Source of the DNA: WTGU01 sp965242855
GTDB taxonomy: Bacteria; Pseudomonadota; Alphaproteobacteria; UBA828
Reading direction: 5' to 3'
DNA length: 64,000 nt
Assembly (NCBI GenBank): GCA_965242855.1
Contig: OZ251509.1
Location: forward strand, 682,001-746,000
The stretch's first letter is position 1, and each line of letters begins with the position of its first letter. The position numbers and the translations under genes are program-made. Below, in pieces: positions 30,374-39,877 of the stretch. The notes beneath the pieces were generated by a model. That model was given only the letters and a program-made list of their open reading frames with translations, was not told the origin of the DNA and ran no database searches.

Positions 30374-30832
30374 ATGGCTCCGGTCCATGCGAGTTGCGTC
30401 GCGCTCGGCGGGCGCGGCGTGCTCCTCCGCGGTGCTCCCGGCGCGGGCAAGTCCGATCTCGCGTTGCGTCTGATCGACGCCGGCGCGACGCTCGTGTCCG
30501 ACGACCGGGTCGCGCTCGACGACGGCGACGGCGCCCTCCTGGCCTCGCCGCCGGCGCGCCTCGCGGGGCTGCTCGAAGTCCGGGGGCTCGGCATCGTCGC
30601 CATGGCGTACACGGGCCGTTGCCCGGTCCATCTCGCGGTCGATCTCGTCGCTCCCGAAGCAGTCGAACGGATGCCGGAGGCGGATTCGGTCGTGCTCCGC
30701 GGCCACCGGATCGCGCGGGTCGCCCTCGCGCCCTTCGAGGCTTCGACTCCGGCGAAGGTCGGGCTCGCCCTCCGCCGCGCCGCCGCCGCCGCTGTCGCCG
30801 CGCCGTGCCGGGCGGAACGAAGGGTCGGGTGA
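30374..30832 (+). CDS. hprK: Short HPr kinase/phosphorylase
   Basis: Protein of 152 residues corresponding to the C-terminal catalytic domain only, as is usual in alphaproteobacteria. Opening HASCVALGGRGVLLRG, P-loop GAPGAGKS (20-27), capped by DLALRLID; LLEVRGLGIV is the HprK signature. It phosphorylates HPr on its regulatory serine and removes the phosphate again. I chose the ATG at 30374 because conserved sequence starts there; the frame extends upstream without family similarity. The EIIA gene starts five bases after its stop. Confidence 0.92.
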   Translation: MAPVHASCVALGGRGVLLRGAPGAGKSDLALRLIDAGATLVSDDRVALDDGDGALLASPPARLAGLLEVRGLGIVAMAYTGRCPVHLAVDLVAPEAVERMPEADSVVLRGHRIARVALAPFEASTPAKVGLALRRAAAAAVAAPCRAERRVG

Positions 30833-30836
30833 CGCG

Positions 30837-31244
30837 ATGATCGGGCTCGTGCTGGTCACCCACGGCAGGCTCGCGGCGGAGTTCCTCTCAGCGACCGAGC
30901 ACGTCGTGGGGCCTCAACCCAACGCCCGCGCCGTCTGCATCGGCCCCGACGACGACATGGAGCGGCGCCGCAAGGACATCCTCGAAGCCGTCGACGCGGT
31001 CGACGACGGCAGCGGCGTCATCCTGCTCACCGACATGTTCGGGGGCACGCCGTCCAATCTCGCCATCTCGGTCATGGACAAGGCCGGGATCGAGGTGATC
31101 GCGGGCATGAACCTGCCGATGCTGATCAAGCTCGCGAGCATCCGGCCGGGGAACGACATGCGGCGTGCCGTCGCCTGCGCGCAGGAAGCCGGGCGCAAAT
31201 ACATCAACGTCGCCAGCCGCCTGCTCGAGGGAAAGGAGGCGTGA
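30837..31244 (+). CDS. PTS EIIA component, mannose/fructose type
   Basis: A 135-residue EIIA of the mannose family: MIGLVLVTHGRLAAEFL with the phosphorylated histidine H9, then GVILLTDMFGGTPSNLAISVM, the classic second motif. No IIB, IIC or IID is present nearby, so it is a regulatory member of the alphaproteobacterial phosphorelay with HPr and EI. Its stop overlaps the GTG of ptsH (GTGA), coupling translation. Confidence 0.94.
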   Translation: MIGLVLVTHGRLAAEFLSATEHVVGPQPNARAVCIGPDDDMERRRKDILEAVDAVDDGSGVILLTDMFGGTPSNLAISVMDKAGIEVIAGMNLPMLIKLASIRPGNDMRRAVACAQEAGRKYINVASRLLEGKEA

Positions 31245-31540
31245 CCGGCGCCGGCCCGATGCCGGACGGCGCGGTCCGGCGCCGCGTCTGCCTGATCGGT
31301 AACCGTCTCGGGCTCCACGCGCGGGCCGCCGCTAGGTTCGTGAAGACCGCCGCGCAATTCGACGCCGAAATTTTCGTCTCCCGCGACGACGCGCGGGTTT
31401 CGGGCTCATCGATCCTGGGCCTGATGATGCTGGCGGCCGGCCCCGGCACCGAGATCGAGGTCGAAGCCAGGGGCCGCGACGCCGAGCGGGCGTTGGCGGC
31501 GCTCGCCGGGCTGGTGGACGACGGGTTCGATGAAGAGTGA
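31241..31540 (+). CDS. ptsH: Phosphocarrier protein HPr (NPr)
   Basis: Protein of 99 residues with the active histidine H26 in LIGNRLGLHARAAARFVK and the regulatory-serine region GSSILGLMMLAAGPGTEI. It accepts phosphate from EI and passes it to the EIIA proteins. The serine region and the nearby hprK suggest it is also controlled by serine phosphorylation. It starts with GTG at 31241 overlapping the previous stop, and its own 3' end overlaps the ptsI start by 11 bases. Confidence 0.96.
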   Translation: MTGAGPMPDGAVRRRVCLIGNRLGLHARAAARFVKTAAQFDAEIFVSRDDARVSGSSILGLMMLAAGPGTEIEVEARGRDAERALAALAGLVDDGFDEE

Positions 31541-33308
31541 GCGAGGGGCGGCGCCGCGCGCCCGCCGCGAAGCGCGTTTCACCGGCGTCGGCGTGTCGAG
31601 CGGCATCGCGGTCGGGCCGGCGCATGTCGTCGAGCGCGGTCTCGTCGACGTGCCCGAATACCGCATCGAGGAGGGCGCGGTCGAGGCCGAGACCGCGCGC
31701 TTCCGGGAGGCCGTGGCCCTTTCGGCGAAGCAGATCCGCAAGCTGCACGCGAAAGCCGCTTCCCTGCCCGGCGAGGCCACCGAGGAGGTGCGCTATCTGC
31801 TCGACGCCCATCTCCAGATGCTCTCCGGCTCCCGCCTCGTGCGCGGCATCGAGGCCCGTATCCGGCAGGCGCGGATCAACGCGGAGGCGGCGGTCCAGGC
31901 GCAGCTTTCGGAGATCGCGCAGACCTTCGCCGGGATGGAGGATTCCTATCTCGCCGGCAAGATCGACGACGTGCGCGAGGTGGGCGCCCGCCTGGTCCGC
32001 AATCTGACCCGGGCCGGTTATCGGGCCTTCTCCGCCCTGCCCGCCGGGACGATCGTCATCGCGGAGGAGATCACGCCCGCCGACACGGCCCTCATGGACC
32101 CGAACCGCATCGGTGGCTTCGCCGCCGCCCTCGGCGGGGCCGAAGGCCACACCGCCATCATGGCGCGCTCGCTCGGCATCCCGGCGGTGCTCGGCGTGCC
32201 GAGCCTCGTCGGCGCCGTGCGCTCCGGCGACGTCGTGGCGGTGGACGGGGTGCGCGGCGGGCTCGTGGTCAACCCGGGCGCCGCGACCGTCGCCAGGCTG
32301 GAGCGCCGGCGCCAGGCGCTCGAACGGCGGCAGCGCCAGCTCGCCCGGTTGCGCGGCGTGGCCGCCGTCTCGCGGGACGGGGAGCGGATCACCCTGCAAT
32401 GCAACATCGAGCTCCCCGGCGAATTGCCGCTCGCGCTGGAGGCCGGCGCGGAGGGCATCGGCCTTCTGCGCAGCGAGTTCCTGTACATGAACCGCGAAGA
32501 CCCGCCGAGCGAGAACGAGCAGTACGTCGTGCTCAAGGACATCGTGGAGGGCATGGCCGGCGCGCCGGTGACGGTGCGTACCCTCGACGTGGGTTCGGAC
32601 AAGCTCGCCTATTCGTTGGGCGAGCACGTCGCGCCGAGCGTCAATCCGGCGCTCGGCCTGCGCGCCGTCCGCCTCTCCCTCAAGGCGCCGTCGTTGCTGG
32701 AGGCGCAACTCGCGGCGATCCTGCGCGCCGGCGCCCACGGCCCGGTCCGCATTCTCATCCCCATGATCACGTCGGTCGGCGAGATCCGGCGCGTGCGCGA
32801 GATCCTCGACGGGGTGGTCCGCAAGCTGACCGGCGCGCGGGTGCCGATCGCAGCGGCGCCGCCCCTCGGCGTCATGATCGAAACGCCGGGGGCGGCGCTG
32901 GCGGCGGATGCGCTCGCCGAGACCTGCGATTTCTTCTCCCTCGGCACCAACGACCTGACGATGTACACGCTGGCCATCGACCGGGGCGACGAACAGGTCG
33001 CCCACCTTTACGACCCGCTGCACCCGGCCGTTCTCCGTCTCGTCCGCTTCACCGCCGACGCGGCCCGGCGCGCAAAATTCCCGGTCAACCTCTGCGGCGA
33101 GCTGGCCGGCAACACGCGGTTCACCGCGATGCTGCTCGGCTTCGGGCTGCGCGACCTGTCGATGGCGCCTCCCAACCTGCCGCGGGTGAAGCAGCGCATC
33201 CTCTCGCTTGCCGTCTCCGATTCGGCGGACCATGCCGAAGACCTGCTGAGCCAGACCGATGCCGACCGCGTCGCGCGGCTGATCGATGCCTTTCCGGGCG
33301 GCGCGTAA
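31530..33308 (+). CDS. ptsI: PTS phosphoenolpyruvate-protein phosphotransferase (EI)
   Basis: Enzyme I of 592 residues without an N-terminal GAF domain, so the PtsI rather than the PtsP form. The phosphohistidine H207 lies in GGAEGHTAIMARSLGIPAV. The PEP-binding TIM barrel has GIGLLRSEFLYM, DVGSDK and the cysteine in FPVNLCGELAGN. It takes phosphate from PEP and starts the relay HPr to EIIA. Since no sugar permease is encoded here, the pathway is regulatory. ATG at 31530 overlapping ptsH. Confidence 0.96.
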   Translation: MKSERGAAPRARREARFTGVGVSSGIAVGPAHVVERGLVDVPEYRIEEGAVEAETARFREAVALSAKQIRKLHAKAASLPGEATEEVRYLLDAHLQMLSGSRLVRGIEARIRQARINAEAAVQAQLSEIAQTFAGMEDSYLAGKIDDVREVGARLVRNLTRAGYRAFSALPAGTIVIAEEITPADTALMDPNRIGGFAAALGGAEGHTAIMARSLGIPAVLGVPSLVGAVRSGDVVAVDGVRGGLVVNPGAATVARLERRRQALERRQRQLARLRGVAAVSRDGERITLQCNIELPGELPLALEAGAEGIGLLRSEFLYMNREDPPSENEQYVVLKDIVEGMAGAPVTVRTLDVGSDKLAYSLGEHVAPSVNPALGLRAVRLSLKAPSLLEAQLAAILRAGAHGPVRILIPMITSVGEIRRVREILDGVVRKLTGARVPIAAAPPLGVMIETPGAALAADALAETCDFFSLGTNDLTMYTLAIDRGDEQVAHLYDPLHPAVLRLVRFTADAARRAKFPVNLCGELAGNTRFTAMLLGFGLRDLSMAPPNLPRVKQRILSLAVSDSADHAEDLLSQTDADRVARLIDAFPGGA

Positions 33309-33405
33309 GGCCGTCGGCGCGCCGTTGTGGCCCCCCGCCGGCGGTGCTACAAGCTCCGACCGCGGCGGGCCGGGGCGGCCGCGCGACGCGGACGGAGGGC
33401 GGTCG

Positions 33406-34701
33406 ATGACGGGCGGCGGCGATTACAGAATCAAGGACATATCGCTCGCCGAGTGGGGCCGTAAGGAAATCGCCATCGCCGAAACCGAGATGCCGGGGCT
33501 GACGGCGCTCCGCGCCGAATTCGGTGCGGCGCAGGTCCTCGCCGGCGCGCGAATCGCCGGCTGCCTGCACATGACGATCCAGACGGCCGTCCTCATCGAG
33601 ACCTTGCGCGCGCTCGGTGCCGAGGTGCGCTGGAGCTCCTGCAACATCTTCTCGACCCAGGATCACGCGGCCGCCGCCATGGCCGCCGCCGGCGTCCCGG
33701 TCTTCGCCTGGAAGGGGGAGACCGAGGAAGAATACGAATGGTGCATCGACCGGACGATCGAGGGCGCGGATGAGTGGCGCCCCAACATGATCCTCGACGA
33801 CGGCGGCGACCTGACCAGGATCATGCACGAGAAGCATCCGTCGTTGATGGAACGGGTCAGGGGCATCTCGGAGGAAACGACGACCGGCGTCCTGCGGCTC
33901 TACGAGATGGAGCGGGGCGGCGTTCTCGCGGCGCCGGCGATCAACGTGAACGACTCGGTCACGAAGTCGAAGTTCGACAATTTCTACGGCTGCCGCGAAA
34001 GCCTGGTCGACGGCATCAAGCGGGCGACGGACGTGATGCTGGCCGGCAAGATCGCCGTGGTGAACGGTTACGGCGACGTGGGCAAGGGCTGTGCGGCGTC
34101 GCTCCGGGGGCAGGGCGCGCGGGTCGTGGTGGCGGAGATCGATCCGATCTGCGCCCTCCAGGCAGCGATGGAGGGCTACCAAGTCTCGACGATGGACGAG
34201 ATGGCGGAGGCGGCCGATCTCTTCGTCACCGCGACCGGGAACGTCGACGTCATCACCCTCGACCACATGCGCCGGATGAAGGACCGGGCGATCGTCTGCA
34301 ACATCGGCCATTTCGACTCCGAGATCCAGATCGAGGCGCTCAAAAATTTCCGCTGGGACGAGATCAAGCCGCAGGTCGACGAGGTCGAATTCCCCGACGG
34401 CAAGCGGCTGATCGTCCTCGCGAAGGGCCGTCTCGTGAATCTCGGCTGCGCGACCGGGCACCCCTCCTTCGTGATGAGCACGTCGTTCTCGAACCAGGTT
34501 CTGGCGCAGATCGAGCTCTGGCGGAACCACGCGGACTACGAAAACCGGGTCTATACCCTGCCGAAGCATCTCGACGAGAAGGTCGCGGCGCTCCACCTGG
34601 AGAAGCTGGGCGCCGCGCTCACCCGGCTGTCGCCCGCCCAGGCCGCCTATATCGGGGTGCCGCGCGAAGGGCCGTTCAAGTCCGATCACTACCGATACTG
34701 A
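33406..34701 (+). CDS. ahcY: Adenosylhomocysteinase
   Basis: Hydrolase of 431 residues splitting S-adenosylhomocysteine to adenosine and homocysteine, keeping methyltransferases free of product inhibition. Family motifs: DYRIKDISLAEWGRKEI, SSCNIFSTQDHAAAAM, the NAD-binding VVNGYGDVGKGCAASLRGQGA and the C-terminal FKSDHYRY. The ATG at 33406 follows a GGAGGG at about ten bases. The 97-base leader was checked for an SAH-riboswitch core and none was recognised. It stands alone between ptsI and tsaE. Confidence 0.97.
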   Translation: MTGGGDYRIKDISLAEWGRKEIAIAETEMPGLTALRAEFGAAQVLAGARIAGCLHMTIQTAVLIETLRALGAEVRWSSCNIFSTQDHAAAAMAAAGVPVFAWKGETEEEYEWCIDRTIEGADEWRPNMILDDGGDLTRIMHEKHPSLMERVRGISEETTTGVLRLYEMERGGVLAAPAINVNDSVTKSKFDNFYGCRESLVDGIKRATDVMLAGKIAVVNGYGDVGKGCAASLRGQGARVVVAEIDPICALQAAMEGYQVSTMDEMAEAADLFVTATGNVDVITLDHMRRMKDRAIVCNIGHFDSEIQIEALKNFRWDEIKPQVDEVEFPDGKRLIVLAKGRLVNLGCATGHPSFVMSTSFSNQVLAQIELWRNHADYENRVYTLPKHLDEKVAALHLEKLGAALTRLSPAQAAYIGVPREGPFKSDHYRY

Positions 34702-34798
34702 ACATTCCCCGCGCGGCCCGATCGTCCTCTGCGCCGACGGGCCGGCGGCCACCGAAAGGCTGGCGGCGCGGCTCGCCGCCCGCGCCGCGCCCGGCGAC

Positions 34799-35188
34799 GT
34801 GCTCGGCCTGAGCGGCGCGCTCGGCAGCGGCAAGACCACCTTCGCGCGCGCCTTCGTCCGCGCCCGCCTGGAGCGCGGCGACGAAGAAGTCCCGAGCCCG
34901 ACCTTCACCCTCGTCCAGTCCTACGCCCACGCGGGAGGGACGATCTGGCATTTCGATCTCTATCGCCTCCGGGCGCCGGCGGAGGCCTACGAACTCGGCA
35001 TCGAGGACGCCTTCGCCGACGGCATCTCGCTGATCGAATGGCCCGAGCGGCTGGGCCCGGCCGCGCCGCCGGACTGGCTGGAGATACGCTTGGCGTCCGG
35101 CGGCGCGGCGGAGGCGCGGCGGGTGACGATCACGGCGCACGGGCCGCGCGCGTGGGCACTGCAACGAAGCCTCGGGCGCACCGGGTGA
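34799..35188 (+). CDS. tsaE: tRNA threonylcarbamoyladenosine biosynthesis ATPase TsaE
   Basis: ATPase of the t6A37 pathway that works with TsaB and TsaD. P-loop GALGSGKTT, then SPTFTLVQSYAH and WHFDLYRL, then GIEDAFADGISLIEWPER: all family hallmarks. The only standard start codon in frame is the GTG at 34799, giving 129 residues. However, the family normally has about 25 more residues, and the sequence before it (PIVLCADGPAATERLAARL, from about 34718) looks like that missing first part. The real start may therefore be a rare codon, such as ATC 34721 or CTG 34760. The 3' end overlaps amgK by GTGA. Confidence 0.9.
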   Translation: MLGLSGALGSGKTTFARAFVRARLERGDEEVPSPTFTLVQSYAHAGGTIWHFDLYRLRAPAEAYELGIEDAFADGISLIEWPERLGPAAPPDWLEIRLASGGAAEARRVTITAHGPRAWALQRSLGRTG

Positions 35189-36171
35189 GTGCTCGCGCGC
35201 GCCGGTGCCGGGACTTCCTCGCGCGCGCAGGCTGGCATGGCGCGGCGCGGACGGCCCTGGCCGGGGACGCCTCGGCGCGCCGCTACGAACGCCTCGCGCG
35301 CGGCGGCGAATCGGCGGTGCTCATGGACGCGCCGCCGCCGCGGGAAGCCGTGGCGCCGTTCGTCGCCGTCGCCCGGCTGTTGCGCGGCATGGGCTACGGC
35401 GCCCCCGAAATCCGCGCCGTCGACGAGACCCACGGCTTCGTCCTCATGGAAGACTTGGGCGACGATAGCTTCGCCGCCCTGCTCGCCGGCGCTGGCGGCG
35501 GCGCCCTCGAACGCACGCTGTACGAGGCGGCGACGGACCTGCTGCTCGACCTCCGCGCCCGTCCCGTCCCGGCCGCCCTGCCCCGTTACGACGGGCGGTG
35601 GATGCTGGACGATGCGGCCCTGTTCCTTGAAAGCGCCGCCGCCGGCGGGACGGCGGATACGGCCATGGCCGGGAGCTTCGAGGAGGCGTGGCGCGAACCG
35701 CTGGAAGCCGCCGCATCCGCCCCGGCGGGCTTCTGCTTCCGCGACTTCCACGCCGGCAACCTGATGTGGCTGCCCGCCCGCGGCGGCGTGCGTCGGGTCG
35801 GCCTGCTCGATTTCCAGGACGCGCGGATCGCCCCCTTCGCCTACGACCTGGTGTCGCTGCTCCAGGACGCGCGGCGCGCCCTGCGGCCCGGCCTCGCGGA
35901 GGCCATGGTGGCGCGCTATCTCCGGGGGGCGTCGGCGCGCGACGCGGCGGCGTTCCGCGCGGCCTATGCGATTCTCGGCGCGCAGCGCGGCTTCCGCATC
36001 GCCGGCGTCTTCGCGCGCCTCGCCCGGCGCGACGGCAAGCGCCGCTATCTCGCCCATCTGCCCCGCGTATGGGACAATCTGGAGATGAATCTCGCCCATC
36101 CGGCGCTTGCGCCGGTGCGGAGCTGGGTCGACACGTGGCTGCCGGAGCGCGCGCGGGGTCGCGCGCCGTGA
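35185..36171 (+). CDS. amgK: Cell-wall amino sugar kinase AmgK (phosphotransferase family)
   Basis: Protein of 328 residues of the aminoglycoside phosphotransferase fold: TALAGDASARRYERL near the start, FCFRDFHAGNLMWL with the catalytic aspartate and GLLDFQDARIAPFAYDL with the metal-binding DFQD. With the nucleotidyltransferase next door this is best read as AmgK, which phosphorylates MurNAc/GlcNAc at the anomeric carbon in the peptidoglycan recycling shunt; it is not an antibiotic-resistance gene. GTG start at 35185, overlapping the tsaE stop. Confidence 0.88.
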   Translation: MSARARRCRDFLARAGWHGAARTALAGDASARRYERLARGGESAVLMDAPPPREAVAPFVAVARLLRGMGYGAPEIRAVDETHGFVLMEDLGDDSFAALLAGAGGGALERTLYEAATDLLLDLRARPVPAALPRYDGRWMLDDAALFLESAAAGGTADTAMAGSFEEAWREPLEAAASAPAGFCFRDFHAGNLMWLPARGGVRRVGLLDFQDARIAPFAYDLVSLLQDARRALRPGLAEAMVARYLRGASARDAAAFRAAYAILGAQRGFRIAGVFARLARRDGKRRYLAHLPRVWDNLEMNLAHPALAPVRSWVDTWLPERARGRAP

Positions 36172-36896
36172 GCGCCGGGCCGCAGCGCGCGATGGTCCTG
36201 GCGGCGGGCCTCGGCCTGCGGATGCGCGCGGCGGACCCGACGCGCCCCAAGCCGCTGGTCCCGCTCGGGGGCAGACCCCTCATCGCCCATGCCCTCGCCG
36301 GCCTGAAGGCGGCCGGGGTGCGGGAGGTGGTCGTCAACACCCGCTACCGGGCGGCGCAAATCGAGGCGTTCCTCGCCGCCTGGGCGGCGGCGCCGGGCGC
36401 CCCGCGGGTCCATGTTTCGCGGGAGGAAGCGCGGCTCGAAACCGGCGGCGGGGTGCGGCGGGCGCTCGACAGGCTCGGCGCCGGCCCGTTCTACGTCGTG
36501 AACAGCGACGTGGTGATCGTCGATGCGGGCGCGCCGGCGCTGTCGCGGCTGGCGGCGGCGTGGGACGGCGGGGCGATGGACGCGCTCCTGCTGGTCTGCC
36601 CGGCCGCCCGGATGCGCGGTCACGACGGCGCGGGGGATTTCTTCCTCGCCGACGACCGGCGCCTGAAGCGGCGCGGCGACGCGGCGGCGGCGCCTTACGT
36701 CTTCACCGGCGCGCAGCTCCTCCATCCGCGGCTCTTCGCCGATGCGCCCGACGGCGCCTATTCGTTGAACCGCCATTACGACGAGGCCGGCGCGCGCGGC
36801 CGGTTGTTCGGGCTGGCGCATCGGGGGAGCGCGATTCACGTCGGCTCGCCGGCCGGCCTCGCGGCGGGCGCGGCCCATTTCGCCGGCCGCGCATGA
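36168..36896 (+). CDS. murU: MurNAc-1-phosphate uridylyltransferase MurU
   Basis: A 242-residue sugar nucleotidyltransferase with the N-terminal signature MVLAAGLGLRMRAADPTRPKPLVPLGGRP and the metal-binding YVVNSDVVI. Placed after amgK with a GTGA overlap, it would make UDP-MurNAc from MurNAc-1-P, bypassing de novo MurNAc synthesis, and so the pair confers intrinsic fosfomycin tolerance in other bacteria. A mannose-1-phosphate guanylyltransferase is the alternative on sequence alone, but the context favours MurU. nagZ, another recycling enzyme, is 12 kb downstream. Confidence 0.88.
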   Translation: MSAGPQRAMVLAAGLGLRMRAADPTRPKPLVPLGGRPLIAHALAGLKAAGVREVVVNTRYRAAQIEAFLAAWAAAPGAPRVHVSREEARLETGGGVRRALDRLGAGPFYVVNSDVVIVDAGAPALSRLAAAWDGGAMDALLLVCPAARMRGHDGAGDFFLADDRRLKRRGDAAAAPYVFTGAQLLHPRLFADAPDGAYSLNRHYDEAGARGRLFGLAHRGSAIHVGSPAGLAAGAAHFAGRA

Positions 36897-39877
36897 GCGG
36901 GCGGCGCGGCACGGAGCGGCCCACGCTCTACACGATCCCGCCCGGCGCGCCGTTCGTGGACGCGCTGGCACGCGGCGTCCTTTCGGGCCGCGTCGTGCCG
37001 CTCGACCGCGACGACCCGCTCGCCCTGAGCGCCGTGACGATCCTGCTGCCGACGCGCCGGGCCTGCCGGGCGCTGGGCGATGCGTTTCTTCGCCAGTCTC
37101 CGGGGAAGGCCCTGCTGCTGCCCCGCATTCAGCCGCTCGGCGACATCGACGACGACGAAGCCGGCCTGGGCGACGAGGGCGCGGACCCGCTGCCGCCCGC
37201 CATCTCTCCCCTGACCCGCCGGCTCCTGCTCGCGCAGCTGGTTCTCCGGCTCGGCGAGACACCGGGCGGCGCGGCTCTCGCCGGCACCGGCGCCGTGGAT
37301 CACGCGACCCGACTGGCGCGCTCGCTCGCGGATCTTCTCGACGAGATGCAGATCGCCCGCGTTGACCCGAAAGGATTGCGCACCCTGGCGCCGGAGGAAT
37401 ACGCGGCGCACTGGCAGAGGGTGCTGACGTTCCTCTCGCTGATCGTGGATCGCTGGCCCGCGATCCTGGCGGAGCGGGGCGCGACGGACCCGGCCGCGCG
37501 GCGCAACGCCGTGCTGGCGCGCCTCGCGGCGCGGTGGGAAGCCGCGCCGCCGGCCCATCCGGTCATCGCCGCCGGCTCCACGGGGAGTGTCCCGGCGACG
37601 CGCGACCTGCTGGCGACCGTGGCCCGCCTCCCGCGGGGTTGCGTGGTCTTCCCCGGCCTCGACACGGCGGCCGACGCGGAGACCTGGGAGGCCCTCGGCC
37701 CGACGCATCCGCAATACGCGCTGAAACGGCTCCTCGCGCGGATAGGCGCCGCGCGCCGCGCCGTCATGCCCTGGCCGGGGGGTGGCGACATGGCACGGCC
37801 CGTCGCCCGCTCCCGGTTGCTCGCCGACGCCATGCGCCCGGCGGAGACGCTCACCGGATGGCGCGCGCTGCCCCGTCCCGACGCGGACGCCCTGCGCGGC
37901 TTCCACCGCATCGACTGCGCGAGTCCGCGGGAAGAGGCCGGGGTCGTCGCGATGGTCATGCGCCGCGCACTGGAGACGCCCGGCCGCACCGCCGCCCTGG
38001 TCACGGCGGATCGCGCGCTCGCCCGCCGGGTCGCCGCGGAGCTGCGCCGCTGGCGGATCGAGGTGGACGATTCGGCCGGTACGCCTTTGGCGGACACGGC
38101 GCCCGGCGCCTTCCTGCGCCTGACGGCCCGGCTCGCCTCCGAGAATGCGGCGCCGGTCCCGCTTCTGGCCGCGCTCAAGCACCCGCTGGCGGCGGGCGGC
38201 ATGGCGCCGGCCTCCTTCCGCCGCGCCGTGCGCGCGCTGGAGCGGGCGGCGCTGCGCGGCCCCCGGCCGCGCCCGGGCATCGCCGGGCTGCGCGCGGCGC
38301 TCGGCGAAGGCGAAACCCGCGCGTGGCTCGCGCGCCTGGAAAAGGGCTTCGCGCCGTTCGCCGCCGTCATGAACGCCGGGAGCGCGCCGTTGCGCGATCT
38401 GCTGACGGCCCATGTCGGCTTCGCGGAATGGCTCGCCGCGACCGGGGAGGAGGCGGGGGTAGAGCGCCTCTGGTCCGGCGGCGCGGGTGAACAGACGAAC
38501 CGCTTCGTGGCCGAGCTCGCCGAGGCCGCGCCGGCATTGCCGCCGCTGGCGCCGGACCGCTACCCGGCGCTGCTGGACGCGCTCATGGAGGGTCGGGCGG
38601 CCCGCCCGCCGTTCGCCCGCCATCCGCGCCTCCACATCTGGGGGCCTCTCGAGGCGCGCCTGCAACACGCGGATTGCATGATCCTGGGCGGCCTGAACGA
38701 AGGCGTCTGGCCGCCGGAGACCGAGGGCGACCCGTGGATGAGCCGGCCGATGCGGGCGGCGCTGGGCCTGCCGCCGCCGGAGGCCCGCATCGGGCTTTCC
38801 GCCCACGACTTCGTCCAGTGCTGCGGGGCGGAGACCGTGTATCTGACCCGGGCGCGCCGGGTGGAGGGCACGCCGCTGGCGCCTTCGCGCTGGCTCGCGC
38901 GCCTCGATGCCTTGCTGGGCCGCTTCGCCGCCGAGGCGAGCCCGCTCCGCGCCCTCGAGCCGGCGCTGCTTTCCTGGTGGACCGCCCTCGACCGGCCCGC
39001 CCGCCTGCCCCGGCCGGGGCCGCCGGCGCCCCGCCCGCCGGTCGCCGCGCGCCCGCGGCGGCTGTCGGTCACGCGCATCGAGACCTGGATCGCCGATCCC
39101 TATGCGATCTATGCGCGCGACATCCTCGGGCTCAGGCCCCTCGATCTGCTCGACGCCGACCCGAGCGCCGCCGAACGCGGCATCATCGTCCACCGCGTTC
39201 TCGAAAGCTTCGTCCGCGCCTGTCCGGCGGCGCTCCCGCCCGACGCCGAAGACGCCCTGCTGGCGCTCGGCCGCGCGCATTTCGAGGAAGCCCGGACGCC
39301 GCCCGGCGTGCTTGCCTTCTGGTGGCCGTGCTTCTGCCGCATCGCCGCGTGGTTCGCCGCCGTCGAGCGGGAGCGCCGGCCGCGCGTCCGCCCGGCCGCC
39401 ACGGAGGTCGCGGGCGCCCTCGAGATCGCCGCGCCTGCCGGCCCGTTCCGGCTGACGGCGCAGGCGGACCGGATCGACAGGACGGACACGGGCGCGCTCG
39501 AGATCATCGACTACAAGACCGGCGCCGTTCCGACGAAGCGCGAGGTGGCCGCCGGCCGGCGGCCGCAGCTGTCGCTCGAAGCGGCGATCGCCCGCACCGG
39601 CGGCTTCGCGGGCGTCGCGGCGGCGCCGGTCGAGAGCCTCGCCTACTGGAAGCTGACCGGCGCGGAAACCGCCGGCGCGATCGTGGAGGTCGGCGACGAC
39701 GCGGCCGCGCTGGCGGCGGAGGCGCTGGCGGGCCTGCGCGACCTGGTCGCCCGCTTCGACGACCCGCGAACTCCCTATCACGCCGTGCCGCGCCCGGCCT
39801 TCGCCCCGCGCCGGAACGACTACGCGCATCTCGCGCGGATCGGAGAATGGTTGGTGCCCGGCGCGGACGCGCCATGA
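36893..39877 (+). CDS. addB: Double-strand break repair nuclease AddB
   Basis: Protein of 994 residues, the inactive helicase-like partner of AddA, carrying a C-terminal RecB-type nuclease. Features: LSAVTILLPTRRACRALGDAF near the start, LHIWGPLEARLQHADCMILGGLNEGVWP in the middle and ALEIIDYKTGAVPTK as the nuclease DYK motif near residue 870. AddAB resects DNA ends for RecA in alphaproteobacteria, replacing RecBCD. Start ATG at 36893, overlapping the murU stop by ATGA; it ends overlapping addA the same way. Confidence 0.95.
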   Translation: MSGRRGTERPTLYTIPPGAPFVDALARGVLSGRVVPLDRDDPLALSAVTILLPTRRACRALGDAFLRQSPGKALLLPRIQPLGDIDDDEAGLGDEGADPLPPAISPLTRRLLLAQLVLRLGETPGGAALAGTGAVDHATRLARSLADLLDEMQIARVDPKGLRTLAPEEYAAHWQRVLTFLSLIVDRWPAILAERGATDPAARRNAVLARLAARWEAAPPAHPVIAAGSTGSVPATRDLLATVARLPRGCVVFPGLDTAADAETWEALGPTHPQYALKRLLARIGAARRAVMPWPGGGDMARPVARSRLLADAMRPAETLTGWRALPRPDADALRGFHRIDCASPREEAGVVAMVMRRALETPGRTAALVTADRALARRVAAELRRWRIEVDDSAGTPLADTAPGAFLRLTARLASENAAPVPLLAALKHPLAAGGMAPASFRRAVRALERAALRGPRPRPGIAGLRAALGEGETRAWLARLEKGFAPFAAVMNAGSAPLRDLLTAHVGFAEWLAATGEEAGVERLWSGGAGEQTNRFVAELAEAAPALPPLAPDRYPALLDALMEGRAARPPFARHPRLHIWGPLEARLQHADCMILGGLNEGVWPPETEGDPWMSRPMRAALGLPPPEARIGLSAHDFVQCCGAETVYLTRARRVEGTPLAPSRWLARLDALLGRFAAEASPLRALEPALLSWWTALDRPARLPRPGPPAPRPPVAARPRRLSVTRIETWIADPYAIYARDILGLRPLDLLDADPSAAERGIIVHRVLESFVRACPAALPPDAEDALLALGRAHFEEARTPPGVLAFWWPCFCRIAAWFAAVERERRPRVRPAATEVAGALEIAAPAGPFRLTAQADRIDRTDTGALEIIDYKTGAVPTKREVAAGRRPQLSLEAAIARTGGFAGVAAAPVESLAYWKLTGAETAGAIVEVGDDAAALAAEALAGLRDLVARFDDPRTPYHAVPRPAFAPRRNDYAHLARIGEWLVPGADAP

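Noticed and set aside
33309..33405. SAH riboswitch before ahcY
   Set aside because: The short GC-rich leader lacks a recognisable conserved core; only the gene identity suggested it.
35185..36171. Aminoglycoside resistance kinase
   Set aside because: Same fold, but the murU neighbour and GTGA overlaps point to cell-wall sugar recycling.
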